Of a DNA stretch of 64,000 nt, positions 7,462 through 15,318 are shown one piece after another. Origin of the DNA: DATBGZ01 sp036557785 (lineage in GTDB: Bacteria; Actinomycetota; Actinomycetes; Mycobacteriales; Micromonosporaceae); assembly GCA_036557785.1 (NCBI GenBank), contig DATBGZ010000082.1, positions 124,001 to 188,000 of the forward strand, given 5' to 3'. The translations under genes and the position numbers were made by a program. Within the stretch, counting starts at the first letter, position 1, and each line of letters opens with the position of its first letter. The notes below the pieces were generated by a model that was not told where the DNA came from, ran no database searches, and saw only the letters and a list, made by a program, of their open reading frames with translations.

Positions 7462-8745
7462 TCAGGAGGTCGCGTAGGCGTCGGTCTGGGCAGCGTCCAG
7501 ATCGGCCAGGACCTTGTCCTCTGTCGCGCTACCGCTGGTCAGGGCGACCATGCCGCGCCAGAACGCGTCGTTCATCGCGCTCGGCATGCTGTCCGAGGCG
7601 TCGAAGACGAAGAACTTGGCGTCGGTGAGGATCTGCGCGGACCGCTTGCTGATGTCGTCCGGGTAGTCGGTGGCGTTCTTGTTCGCGGAGAGCGCGCCGC
7701 CGATCTTCACCCAGATGTCCTGAGCCTGCGCCGTTACCAGGTACTTCATGAGCGACCGGGCGGCCGGCGTGTCGTGGAACATGCCGAACAGGTCGCCCGC
7801 GCCCTCGACCGCGCCGGAGTACTGCGTGTCGATGTCGGGGAACGGGAAGAAGTTGTAGTCGGTGCCGGCCTGGTGGGCCTTGAACTGGCTGAAGCCGGTG
7901 ATGAAACTCGCCTGGTGCAGGAACTCGCAGCCCGGCGGGTTGGCGAACAGCGGGTCGCCCGCGACGTCGAAGCTCGTCGCTGCGGCGGTCTGCCGGCCAC
8001 CGTAGGTCTGGTTCACGACGTCGTTGACATAGATGTCGAACGCGTTCTTGATGCGGGGGTCGCTCCACTTGACCTTGCCGTTGTACCACTGGGTGTAGAC
8101 GTCCGGTCCGGCGGTACGCAGGACGATGTCCTCGATCCAGTCGGTGGCCGGCCAGCCGGAGGCGGCGCCGTTCTCGATGCCCAGGCACCACATCGCCTGC
8201 GCGTTACCCTTGTTCGCGGCCCCCTGGGTCTTGAGGTCATCCCAGGTCTTGGGCGGGTTGCTGCTGTAGTCGTGAAGCTTGGTGTTGTACCAGATCAGGC
8301 CCTTGACGGCGGCCTTGATGAACACGCCGTACACGGTGCCGTCGGTCTTGCCGAGGTCAACCAGGGCAGGAGCGGTCTCGTTGGCATAGGTGGCGAGGTC
8401 GAGCACGTCGTCGAGCTTCACGAGCGCCCCGGCCTTCGCGTACTCGGCCATCTGGCCGGGCCCGGGCAGGCCCGCGAGGTCGGGCAGGACACCCGAGGCG
8501 ACGCCGGTCGTCAGCACCGTGTTGATGTCGCGGGTGCCGGTGTACTTGACCGTCGCGCCCGTCTGGTCCTCCCACGGCTTGACCATCTGCAGGAACGCGT
8601 CCTGCTCACTTCCGCCCCAGGTTCCGATCACGGTGACGGTGGCTCCGTGGAGGTCGCTGCTGTTGTTCGACGTCGAGCTGCAGCCAGCCGCCACCAGGGC
8701 GGTCACAACCGCCAGCGGTGTCAACCTTCGAACCCATGGACTCAT
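7462..8745 (-). CDS. Sugar ABC transporter substrate-binding lipoprotein (AglE-like)
   Basis: 427-residue lipoprotein: signal peptide WVRRLTPLAVVTALVAAGC with lipobox AAGC and a Ser/Asn-rich linker after the cysteine. The mature part shares with the binding protein at 2495-3856 the patterns VIGTWGGSEQDAFLQMV, PDLAGLPGPGQMAEYA, VYGVFIKAAVKGLIWYN and MFHDTPAARSLMKYLV. ATG 8743-8745 is preferred over an upstream GTG because GAGGAG lies 7 bases before it. It heads the second sugar-importer operon. In the 108-base gap to the first permease, the imperfect palindrome CCCCGCAACCGTTGGGG (7432-7448) again contains the GCAACCG word. Confidence 0.92.
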   Translation of the reverse strand: MSPWVRRLTPLAVVTALVAAGCSSTSNNSSDLHGATVTVIGTWGGSEQDAFLQMVKPWEDQTGATVKYTGTRDINTVLTTGVASGVLPDLAGLPGPGQMAEYAKAGALVKLDDVLDLATYANETAPALVDLGKTDGTVYGVFIKAAVKGLIWYNTKLHDYSSNPPKTWDDLKTQGAANKGNAQAMWCLGIENGAASGWPATDWIEDIVLRTAGPDVYTQWYNGKVKWSDPRIKNAFDIYVNDVVNQTYGGRQTAAATSFDVAGDPLFANPPGCEFLHQASFITGFSQFKAHQAGTDYNFFPFPDIDTQYSGAVEGAGDLFGMFHDTPAARSLMKYLVTAQAQDIWVKIGGALSANKNATDYPDDISKRSAQILTDAKFFVFDASDSMPSAMNDAFWRGMVALTSGSATEDKVLADLDAAQTDAYATS

Positions 8746-8811
8746 CAATAGACTCCTCACGGCTTCATCGGCGCTTCGCAGCGCCCTGATGAGTCGGGAG
8801 TCTCGTCACCT

Positions 8812-8938
8812 CGATACGTGGCGCACCAGTAGCGGGGCGAATACGCAACCGATTCGCATAGCTGCTCACACGATCGCGACACCGGTCATGCTCGTCCGGC
8901 CGCGGGGCCCGGGTTCCGGTGAGGACACTCACAAGATC
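8812..8938 (-). promoter_or_regulatory. Upstream element of the second sugar-importer operon
   Basis: Contains CGATACGT (8812-8819), GCACCAG (8823-8829), TACGCAACCGAT (8842-8853), TCACACGATC (8866-8875) and a further exact TCACAAGATC (8929-8938). The order matches the upstream region of the first importer at 3899-3963. Here TACGCAACCGATTCGCA is closer to a LacI-type palindrome centred on CG. The element lies in a 332-base gap between the divergent binding-protein gene and the hypothetical gene at 9078; nothing else recognisable is in that gap. Confidence 0.5.
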
Positions 8939-9077
8939 GGACGCTGTCGCTGAGCAGCACCGCGGCGGCTTGGCGGGGTCGGTGAGGCCACCGTCACCAA
9001 ACCGCAACCAAGCAGGCGGTCGGGGGCAGCGCACGGCCCGCGGACGTGACATCGGCTGCCACACGTACCGTGTGATC

Positions 9078-9611
9078 GTGAGCCTGTTCCGTCGTCGCAA
9101 GCCGCCCGCGAAGCTGCGCCCCAAGCTCGAGCGTTCCGAGCGTGTGCTCGCCTGGGCCCGTACGGTCGAGGCGCGCGCCGTGGTCGTGACGACGCATGGC
9201 CTGTGGCTGCCCGAGCAGCCGCGGTTGGGGTGGCACCACGTGCACAAGGCGACGTGGTCGGGGTCGCGGCTCACGGTGGTCCCCGCCGTACCGGTGGGTG
9301 ACCCGGTGCCGTTCGATGGCGGCGCATCGTTCACCGTCATGGCCGATGGCGCACCGATGACGGCGCAGCTCGCCGACGCGGGCGACGTGCCGCACGCCGT
9401 CCGCCAGCGGGTGACGCGTTCGGTCGCGTACACGGCCCACCACCCGTTCCCGGCCGGCGGCGTGCGGGTCGTGGCCCGACGCGTGCCCGGGGTCGACGGG
9501 CTGGCCTGGTACGTGCGCTATGACGAGGGGACCCCGACCGATGAGCCCTCCGTGGTCTCCCGGACGGCGCAACTCGTCGCGGAGGCGGCCGGACCGGTCA
9601 CCACGGACTGA
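9078..9611 (+). CDS. Conserved hypothetical protein
   Basis: 177 residues from GTG 9078, with an alternative GTG two codons upstream; no clear RBS, so the message may be leaderless. The N-terminus is strongly basic (SLFRRRKPPAKLRPKLERSER) and is followed by an alternating beta-rich segment that looks like a small soluble domain (VVVTTHGLWLPEQPRLGWHHVHKATWSGSRLTVVP). No catalytic motif or TM segment is evident. Similar actinobacterial proteins exist as uncharacterised families; I do not assign a function. It precedes an ABC exporter by 92 bases and may share its transcript. Confidence 0.7.
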   Translation: MSLFRRRKPPAKLRPKLERSERVLAWARTVEARAVVVTTHGLWLPEQPRLGWHHVHKATWSGSRLTVVPAVPVGDPVPFDGGASFTVMADGAPMTAQLADAGDVPHAVRQRVTRSVAYTAHHPFPAGGVRVVARRVPGVDGLAWYVRYDEGTPTDEPSVVSRTAQLVAEAAGPVTTD

Positions 9612-9703
9612 TCCGTGTGCGCGGCGGCGAGGACGGCCGGCGTGGCGCATACCGGAGAAATTGTGTCGCGGCGGTGTCGGGGGGTCGGGCTAGGGTCGCT
9701 CGT

Positions 9704-10675
9704 GTGGCAGAGGAACCGTTGATCCACGCCCGCGGGTTGGTCAAGCGCTTCGGTGAGGTCAGGGGACGCGCCAAACGGGGGCGGGAGGTATTTACCGCTG
9801 TCGACGGCATAGACGTCGACGTCCAGCGCGGGGAGTCGTTCGGCTTTCTGGGCCCCAACGGCGCCGGCAAGTCCTCCACGATGCGCATGATCGGCTGCGT
9901 CTCACCACCCAGCGCGGGCACGCTGCGCATCCTCGGGCTCGACCCGATCCACGACGGCCCGCGGATCCGGGCCAGGCTCGGCGTCTGCCCCCAGCAGGAC
10001 TCGCTGGACCTCGACCTGAGCGTTACCGAGAACCTGCTCGTCTACGCCGGCTACTTCGGCATCCCGCGTGCGATGGCGCGCCCCCGGGCCGCGGAGCTGC
10101 TCGAGTTCGTCCAGCTCACCGACCGCGCGAACGACCGGGTCGAGCCGCTCTCCGGCGGCATGAAGCGACGGCTCACCATCGCCCGTGCGCTGGTCAACGA
10201 GCCCGACCTGGTGCTGCTCGACGAGCCCACCACCGGCCTGGATCCGCAGGCGCGGCACCTGGTCTGGGAGCGGCTGTTCCGGCTCAAGCAGCGTGGGGTC
10301 ACGCTCGTGCTCACCACCCACTACATGGACGAGGCGGAGCAGCTCTGCGACCGGCTCGTGGTGATGGACAAGGGCCGGATCGTCGCCGAGGGTTCGCCCC
10401 GGTCGCTCATCGAGGCGCACTCCACTCGTGAGGTGCTCGAGCTGCGCTTCGGCGGCGAGGCCCTGGAACCGTTGGCCGGCAAGCTCGCCGGCATCGGGGA
10501 GCGGGTCGAGGTGCTGCCCGACCGCATCCTCGTCTACGCCGACGACGGCGACGCCGCGACCGCCGCCGTGCATCAGCGCGGGCTCGCTCCGAGCAGCGTG
10601 CTGGTGCGGCGCAGTTCGCTCGAGGACGTGTTCCTCAAGCTCACCGGCCGCACGCTCGTGGAGGAGAAGGGATGA
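9704..10675 (+). CDS. ABC exporter ATP-binding protein (DrrA-like)
   Basis: 323-residue ATPase from GTG 9704, with a TAGGGT -10-like box just upstream suggesting a leaderless message. Walker A GPNGAGKSS, Q-loop CPQQDS, signature LSGGMKRRL, Walker B LVLLDEPTTGLDP and switch H (TTHYMD) are all intact. The C-terminal SSLEDVFLKLTGRTL is characteristic of the DrrA/NodI family, whose members power efflux of drugs or lipid-like molecules. A short insert (GRAKRGREVF) near residue 20 lengthens the first strand region. Its TGA overlaps the ATG of the first permease. Substrate unknown. Confidence 0.92.
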   Translation: MAEEPLIHARGLVKRFGEVRGRAKRGREVFTAVDGIDVDVQRGESFGFLGPNGAGKSSTMRMIGCVSPPSAGTLRILGLDPIHDGPRIRARLGVCPQQDSLDLDLSVTENLLVYAGYFGIPRAMARPRAAELLEFVQLTDRANDRVEPLSGGMKRRLTIARALVNEPDLVLLDEPTTGLDPQARHLVWERLFRLKQRGVTLVLTTHYMDEAEQLCDRLVVMDKGRIVAEGSPRSLIEAHSTREVLELRFGGEALEPLAGKLAGIGERVEVLPDRILVYADDGDAATAAVHQRGLAPSSVLVRRSSLEDVFLKLTGRTLVEEKG

Positions 10676-11493
10676 CGACCGCGACCGTACCGGCGACGGC
10701 GGAGGGGTCCCCGGCTCTGGCGGGCCCCGTGCGCCCGTCGCCGTTGCCGGTGTTCCGCCACCTGTTCACGGCCTACGTGCGCACCTGGCGCGGCTCTGTC
10801 TTCAGCTCGTTCGTGCTGCCGGTGATGTTCCTGGTCGGCATGGGCCTCTCCGTCGGGTCCTATGTGGACAAAGCCGGGTCGCTGGGCTACCCGTACCTCG
10901 ACTACATCGCGCCGGGCCTGCTCGCGTCGACCGTGTTCCAGGTGGCGTTCAACGAGTCGACCTATCCGGTGGCCGCCGGCTTCCTCTGGCTGCGGACCTT
11001 CCACGCGATGCGCGCCTCGCCGCTGCGCCCGGCCGACATCCTGGGCGGGGAGATCCTCTACATCTGGCTGCGTGCGGGCGCCTCCGGCGCCGGGTTCCTC
11101 GTGGTCATGACGCTCTTCGGCACCGTCCACTCGCCGATGGCGCTGGCCACGATCCCGGTGTCCCTGCTGCTGGCCGTCGCTTCCGCGACCCCGGTGCTCG
11201 CCTACTCGGCCACCATCAAGCACGACGCGATGTTCGCGATCCTGTTCCGCTTCCTGGTGATCCCGGCGACGCTGTTCGCCGCGGTCTTCTTCCCGGTGGA
11301 GCAGTTGCCGGCCGCCGCCCGCTGGCTCGCCTACCTCTCGCCCCTCTGGCACGGCGTCGAGCTGACCCGCGCCGCAACGCTCGGCACACCCACCGCGCTC
11401 GGGTGGATGTGGCACGTGGTGTTCCTCGCCGCCTGGGCGGTCGTGGGGTCGTTGATTGCCCGCCGCCAGTTCAACCGGAGGCTGACCGACTGA
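10672..11493 (+). CDS. ABC-2 type exporter permease (DrrB/NodJ-like), first of two
   Basis: 273-residue membrane protein with six predicted TM segments. The N-terminal pattern FRHLFTAYVRTWRGSVFSSFVLPVMFLVGMGLSVG and the end WHGVELTRAATLG are those of ABC-2 permeases of the NodJ/DrrB group. The ATG overlaps the ATPase stop (ATGA) and the TGA overlaps the next ATG (TGATG), so ATPase and both permeases should be made in fixed ratio as a heterodimeric exporter. Substrate not predicted. Confidence 0.9.
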   Translation: MTTATVPATAEGSPALAGPVRPSPLPVFRHLFTAYVRTWRGSVFSSFVLPVMFLVGMGLSVGSYVDKAGSLGYPYLDYIAPGLLASTVFQVAFNESTYPVAAGFLWLRTFHAMRASPLRPADILGGEILYIWLRAGASGAGFLVVMTLFGTVHSPMALATIPVSLLLAVASATPVLAYSATIKHDAMFAILFRFLVIPATLFAAVFFPVEQLPAAARWLAYLSPLWHGVELTRAATLGTPTALGWMWHVVFLAAWAVVGSLIARRQFNRRLTD

Positions 11494-12305
11494 TGGTGAC
11501 GACGCTGCTGGCAGCACGGCTCGTCCGGGGCGTGCCCGGGTCGCTCGCGCGGGCCGGGTCGGTGACGATGCGCGACATCGTCTCGACCCGCCGGTACTGG
11601 GCGGTGGTGGTCTCGGGCTTCTTCGAGCCGGTGCTCTACCTGCTCTCGATCGGGGTCGGGGTGGGCGGACTGGTGCACAACTTCCAGCTCGCGGATGGTC
11701 GCGTGGTCAGCTACGCGTCGTTCGTTGCCCCGGCCATGCTCGCCGCCTCGGCGATGAACGGTGCCCTCGCCGAGACCGCCAACAACTTCTTCGGCAAGCT
11801 GAAGTGGGCCAAGCTCTACGACGGCATGGTGGCCACGCCACTGCGTCCCTTCGAGGTCGCGCTCGGCGAGCTGACCTGGGCACTGATGCGGGGCACGATC
11901 TACTCGATCGCCTTCCTCGCGCTGATGGTCGGGCTCGACCTCACCACCGCCCTGCGCACCATCCCGGCCTTCGTCGCGTCCGTGCTGATCGGCTTCTCCT
12001 TCGGTGCCCTCGGCATGGCCGTGTCGACCTTCATGCGCACCTGGCAGGACTTCGACTATACGAACGTCGTGATCTTCGCGATGTTCCTCTTCTCGGGCAC
12101 GTTCGTCCCGGCACAGAGCTACCCCGTGGCCATGCGGGCCGTGGTCGCGCTCACCCCGCTGTACCACGGGGTCGAGCTGGTGCGCGGGTTCACCACTGGG
12201 GCAATCGGCTGGTCGATGCTGGGCAACGTCGCCTACCTGGTGACGCTCGCGGTGGTCGGGCTCACGATCGCCAGCCGCCGGATGACCCGCCTGCTCTGCC
12301 CGTGA
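11493..12305 (+). CDS. ABC-2 type exporter permease, second of two
   Basis: 270 residues starting at the ATG overlapping the previous stop. It is a paralogue of the preceding permease: RDIVSTRRYWAVVVSGFFEPVLYLLSIGVGVGGLV matches its first half, and LTPLYHGVELVRGFTTG its C-terminal motif. Six TM segments are visible. It completes the exporter operon 9704-12305; 69 bases later the tRNA gene begins. Confidence 0.9.
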   Translation: MVTTLLAARLVRGVPGSLARAGSVTMRDIVSTRRYWAVVVSGFFEPVLYLLSIGVGVGGLVHNFQLADGRVVSYASFVAPAMLAASAMNGALAETANNFFGKLKWAKLYDGMVATPLRPFEVALGELTWALMRGTIYSIAFLALMVGLDLTTALRTIPAFVASVLIGFSFGALGMAVSTFMRTWQDFDYTNVVIFAMFLFSGTFVPAQSYPVAMRAVVALTPLYHGVELVRGFTTGAIGWSMLGNVAYLVTLAVVGLTIASRRMTRLLCP

Positions 12306-12374
12306 TCCACCCGACCGAGCCGCGAAACCCGGTGGCCGGCTCTCCCCGTTCGTCCGGTACGCTGACCGAGCCGA

Positions 12375-12450
12375 TCGCGGGTAGCTCAATCGGCAGAGCA
12401 ACCGGCTGTTAACCGGTTGGTTGGGAGTTCGAGTCTCCCCCCGCGAGCCA
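12375..12450 (+). tRNA. tRNA-Asn (GTT)
   Basis: A full cloverleaf can be drawn: acceptor TCGCGGG pairs with CCCGCGA, D arm GCTC/GAGC, anticodon arm ACCGG-CTGTTAA-CCGGT with anticodon GTT, T arm GGGAG-TTCGAGT-CTCCC, discriminator G, and an encoded CCA at 12448-12450. All stems are perfect. It stands alone between an exporter operon and the LPKTG genes. Confidence 0.97.
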
Positions 12451-12518
12451 CCGCAACTCCCGCGCGCCTCCCGCCCCGGACAGCGGTATCGATGTCCGGG
12501 GCGGAAAGCGACGGCGCC

Positions 12519-13262
12519 TCAGCGGGTCGCGCGGCGGCGGACTGCCGCGAGCGTGACCACGCCGCCGACGATCAGCAGCACGGCAACTCCGGCGATGACG
12601 GTGACGTTGCTGCCGGTCTTCGGCAGGGTGCCCTCAGAGCCCGGGTTCGTCGTGGTGGGCACCGTCGTCTTCGTCCGGGTGGGCTCGGGGCAGACCTCGG
12701 TGAACACGTCAGGGCCCATCGGGTGCCCGGACTCGTCGGCTTGCTCGTCCTCGGTGTACGGGTCGTCGCACGCGGTGTCGTACACGTACTCCCAGTCGGA
12801 CAGAGTGCCGGCGGTCGCGCCATCCGTGAAGTAGCGAAGTGCCCACTTCGTCGATTTGTCCGGCCCATCGGGCACAGCAGTCTTGCAGTCGAAGCCACTC
12901 AGGTCGATGTCATCGTCGACCGCGCCCACGTCGGCGACGAGCGTGCCGGTCACCGTGTAGTCCAGGTGACCGGTGATCGTCCCCTTGATCGCCGTGTTCG
13001 TCGTGGAAACCCACGTCCCATCGATCTCCTGGTGGATGTCGTACACGTCGGCCGTGCCCGACTCGGTGATGGTCGTGGTGCGGGTGAACGTGTCCCGGGC
13101 CCAGGTGTCGCACGCCGGGGTGCCGGGCGGGTCGTTGTCGGGGGCGCCGGTCACCGAACCGACGGCGACGACCGGGTCGGCCGCCGACGCCGGCGCCGCG
13201 ACGGCGAGTGACGCCAGGGCGGCCAGTCCCAATGCGGTCAGTGCGGCAGCGATCCTTCTCAT
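12519..13262 (-). CDS. LPKTG-anchored cell-wall protein (paralogue 1)
   Basis: 247 residues. A Sec signal peptide (MRRIAAALTALGLAALASLAVAAPASA) is followed by a Thr/Asp-rich beta-type exported region with four or more Cys residues, a Pro/Thr spacer and the sortase motif LPKTG, a TM segment and a basic tail RRRATR. ATG 13260-13262 has GGAAGGAAG 8 bases upstream. The shared tail PGSEGTLPKTGSNVTVIAG is nearly identical in the neighbour at 13373-14113, while the exported regions differ. No sortase gene lies in this window. Function of the exported domain is not recognised. Confidence 0.85.
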   Translation of the reverse strand: MRRIAAALTALGLAALASLAVAAPASAADPVVAVGSVTGAPDNDPPGTPACDTWARDTFTRTTTITESGTADVYDIHQEIDGTWVSTTNTAIKGTITGHLDYTVTGTLVADVGAVDDDIDLSGFDCKTAVPDGPDKSTKWALRYFTDGATAGTLSDWEYVYDTACDDPYTEDEQADESGHPMGPDVFTEVCPEPTRTKTTVPTTTNPGSEGTLPKTGSNVTVIAGVAVLLIVGGVVTLAAVRRRATR

Positions 13263-13306
13263 GTCAGTTGCTTCCTTCCGGGGGTCTGCGGTGTGGTACG
13301 GCCCGC

Positions 13307-13344
13307 GCACTGTCGCGCCTGCCCGAATGGCAGCGCGACAGTGC
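13307..13344 (-). terminator. Perfect 12-bp inverted repeat between the two LPKTG genes
   Basis: GCACTGTCGCGC at 13307-13318 is exactly complementary to GCGCGACAGTGC at 13333-13344 with a 14-base loop. It lies 29 bases after the stop of the upstream LPKTG gene and 45 bases before the start of the downstream one. There is no T-run, so it could be a factor-assisted terminator, a processing hairpin, or a protein-binding palindrome. Confidence 0.55.
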
Positions 13345-13372
13345 ACCGACCGCTGAAGCGCTGGGGGTAGCA

Positions 13373-14113
13373 CTACCGGCGGCGTACCCGCGCCACGACC
13401 AAGCTCGCCACACCGGCGACGATCAGCAGGCCGGCGATGCCAGCGATGACGGTGACGTTGCTGCCGGTCTTCGGCAGCGTGCCCTCGGAGCCCGGCTGCG
13501 TCGTGGTCGGCGCCGCTGTCGTGTCGGTCGGCTCAGGCTGGCACGTCAGGTCGTACGTCTGGCCGTCGAACGTCACCGACGAGACCGTTGCCTTGTTGCC
13601 CACATCATTGGCGTAGCCCACCCCGAAGGAGAACACGTGCGTCGTGCTGGTGTAGGGGGGGTTGCCCGACCCCGTCGTGGCCTTGCCGATGAAGTCGGCG
13701 GCAGCGATCGGGTTGTTCTGCCCACCGGGGTCAGTGGCGAGGATCTTGCTTGACCACCAGAGGTCGGTCGTTCCGTCGCCGACATAGTTGAGCGTGGAGT
13801 ACGGCGAGTCGGTCTCGACCTTGAACAGCGGCAGCACGCCCGTGTCCAGTGTCGCCACGAATGTGCCGGGCTGGAGGTCTGACAGCAACACGTTGGTGGC
13901 GTGGTGCACCAGGGACGGGCCGTCGAAGAGGAGGCCGCCCTCGGTCTGCTCAGGCAGCAGGTCGCCCTCGTCCGGGTTCACGTACCACTCCTGGGTGCAG
14001 TCCGATACGACGGGTATCGGCTGATTCTGGGTCGCGTACGCCGGCTGCGAAACGGCGAATGTGCCGAGCCCGGCCAGTCCTGTTGCGGTCAGTACCGCAA
14101 GGAGCCTTTTCAC
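13373..14113 (-). CDS. LPKTG-anchored cell-wall protein (paralogue 2)
   Basis: 246 residues beginning at GTG 14111-14113 with GGAAGGAAG 7 bases upstream, the same RBS arrangement as paralogue 1. Signal peptide MKRLLAVLTATGLAGLGTFAVSQPAYA, then an acidic beta-rich exported domain with two cysteines (SDCTQEW and DLTCQPE), a Thr/Pro spacer, LPKTG, a TM segment and the tail RVRRR. The two genes look like a tandem duplication in which the anchor and leader stayed alike and the surface domains diverged. The exported domain is not recognised. Confidence 0.85.
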   Translation of the reverse strand: MKRLLAVLTATGLAGLGTFAVSQPAYATQNQPIPVVSDCTQEWYVNPDEGDLLPEQTEGGLLFDGPSLVHHATNVLLSDLQPGTFVATLDTGVLPLFKVETDSPYSTLNYVGDGTTDLWWSSKILATDPGGQNNPIAAADFIGKATTGSGNPPYTSTTHVFSFGVGYANDVGNKATVSSVTFDGQTYDLTCQPEPTDTTAAPTTTQPGSEGTLPKTGSNVTVIAGIAGLLIVAGVASLVVARVRRR

Positions 14114-14586
14114 TGTGGTTCTTCCTTCCGAGGGATTCCTTGTGTTCTGGCGTGCGGCCTGTGCAGTCTCGCGCCTACCCGCTGGTACTGGTAGACCGGC
14201 ACACCGACCGTCGAAGCACTGTCCAGATCACGACCGCTGATGGCGGCCACGGAAGCGCCGCGCAGAATGCCGTTCACGCCGAACGTGCTCCTTTGCGTCG
14301 AGTCGAATCGACGGGTGGCGGGGCGCGGCGATCCCACCAACCCACATGCCTACCGGTCCCACCTGCGCACATGAACCCGGCCCATCGCCACAATCTCGCC
14401 ACGTTCGGGCAGGCAACCCCGCCAATCGGGCCACACCAGGTGGGCCACTTGTCGTCGCGGCACGGCTGCGTGGTCCTGCCCGCGCCCCGCCGAAGCGCAG
14501 GCCATGGTCGTTTGGTGCCGAATGCCCGCGGGTTGCGAGCCGGCGGAGGAGGATGGGCGGGTACGGCGAAGGGAAGGAGAGACAGC
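14114..14586. other. 473-base gap, divergent promoter region
   Basis: Separates the divergent LPKTG gene and YtxH-like gene. The left part resembles the leader upstream of LPKTG paralogue 1 (shared GGAAGGAAG and CACCGACCG words), supporting the duplication. GTCGA-gtcgaa-TCGAC, a short inverted repeat, lies near 14300. I see no convincing gene or RNA here. Confidence 0.4.
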
Positions 14587-14976
14587 ATGCGTGGCAAGCT
14601 GATCTTCGGAGCCGGCGTCGGTATCGGGTATGTGCTCGGCACCCGCGCTGGTCGGGAGCGGTTCGACCGGATTACCGGCCAGGCGAAGCGGTTCTGGGAG
14701 AGCAACACGGTCCAGGAAGCTGCGGCCGTCATGCAGACGCAGGCAGAACGGCTGTACGACGGCGGCAAGAAGATGATGTCCGACCAGATGCACCAGATGC
14801 GTGAGCACCGCCACGACAACGACGACCAGCAACATCACACCAAGGCGTTCCGCAAGGGCCGGTTCCCCGAGCGCAACCGAGGCCGGACCGAGTGGGGCGC
14901 TCCCGCCGGGGCTCCGGCCAACCCTCCCACCGGGGTCGCGCCCAACCCGGCGAACTCGATGACGACCCCGTACTGA
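14587..14976 (+). CDS. YtxH-like general stress membrane protein
   Basis: 129 residues. The N-terminus RGKLIFGAGVGIGYVLGTRAGRERFDRI is the classic YtxH pattern: one short glycine-rich TM segment followed by a helical cytoplasmic part. The C-terminal half is hydrophilic, with His-rich (HRHDNDDQQHH) and Pro/Ala/Asn-rich disordered stretches. AAGGAG lies 9 bases before the ATG. Family members are associated with general stress responses in other bacteria; the specific role here is unknown. A strong hairpin follows about 100 bases downstream. Confidence 0.8.
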   Translation: MRGKLIFGAGVGIGYVLGTRAGRERFDRITGQAKRFWESNTVQEAAAVMQTQAERLYDGGKKMMSDQMHQMREHRHDNDDQQHHTKAFRKGRFPERNRGRTEWGAPAGAPANPPTGVAPNPANSMTTPY

Positions 14977-15073
14977 GCCGGCCTGATCTGGGCGGTCTCG
15001 GTACGCGGAGTCTGGCCCGGTGGGCTCGCACCGTGAGCCGCACCGTGGCGTTGGGCAGAGTCAGAAACGTCCG

Positions 15074-15116
15074 AAGCCGTACACGGTGATCTTGGCAAGG
15101 TCACTGTGTACGGCTT
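15074..15116 (+). terminator. Strong hairpin, probable terminator of the YtxH-like gene
   Basis: AAGCCGTACACGGTGA pairs with TCACTGTGTACGGCTT over 15 of 16 positions around an 11-base loop that itself can pair further (CTTG/CAAG). It lies about 100 bases after the YtxH-like gene and 200 before gpsA. No T-run follows, as is common for actinobacterial terminators. The rest of the 342-base gap holds a 14-bp direct repeat (GGCGATCCGGCCTC, twice, near 15128-15155) and nothing else I recognise. Confidence 0.6.
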
Positions 15117-15318
15117 TCGCGCTGCCCGGCGATCCGGCCTCGGCGATCCGGCCTCCCGGTGATGAGCCTCCCGGCGATGCGACCGCCCGACGACGCAGGC
15201 CAGGTACGACGCGATCGTGATCGACCCAGGACGATGACAGACCGCGCCATCACGCGGAAGATCGGGTGCAGCGGCACGCGAACCGATCCTCGAGCCGCGA
15301 CTGATGGGAGACGAGGGC

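Noticed and set aside
7381..8751. 456-residue plus-strand open frame opposite the binding-protein gene
   Set aside because: Antisense shadow: the minus strand has a lipobox, family motifs and an RBS.
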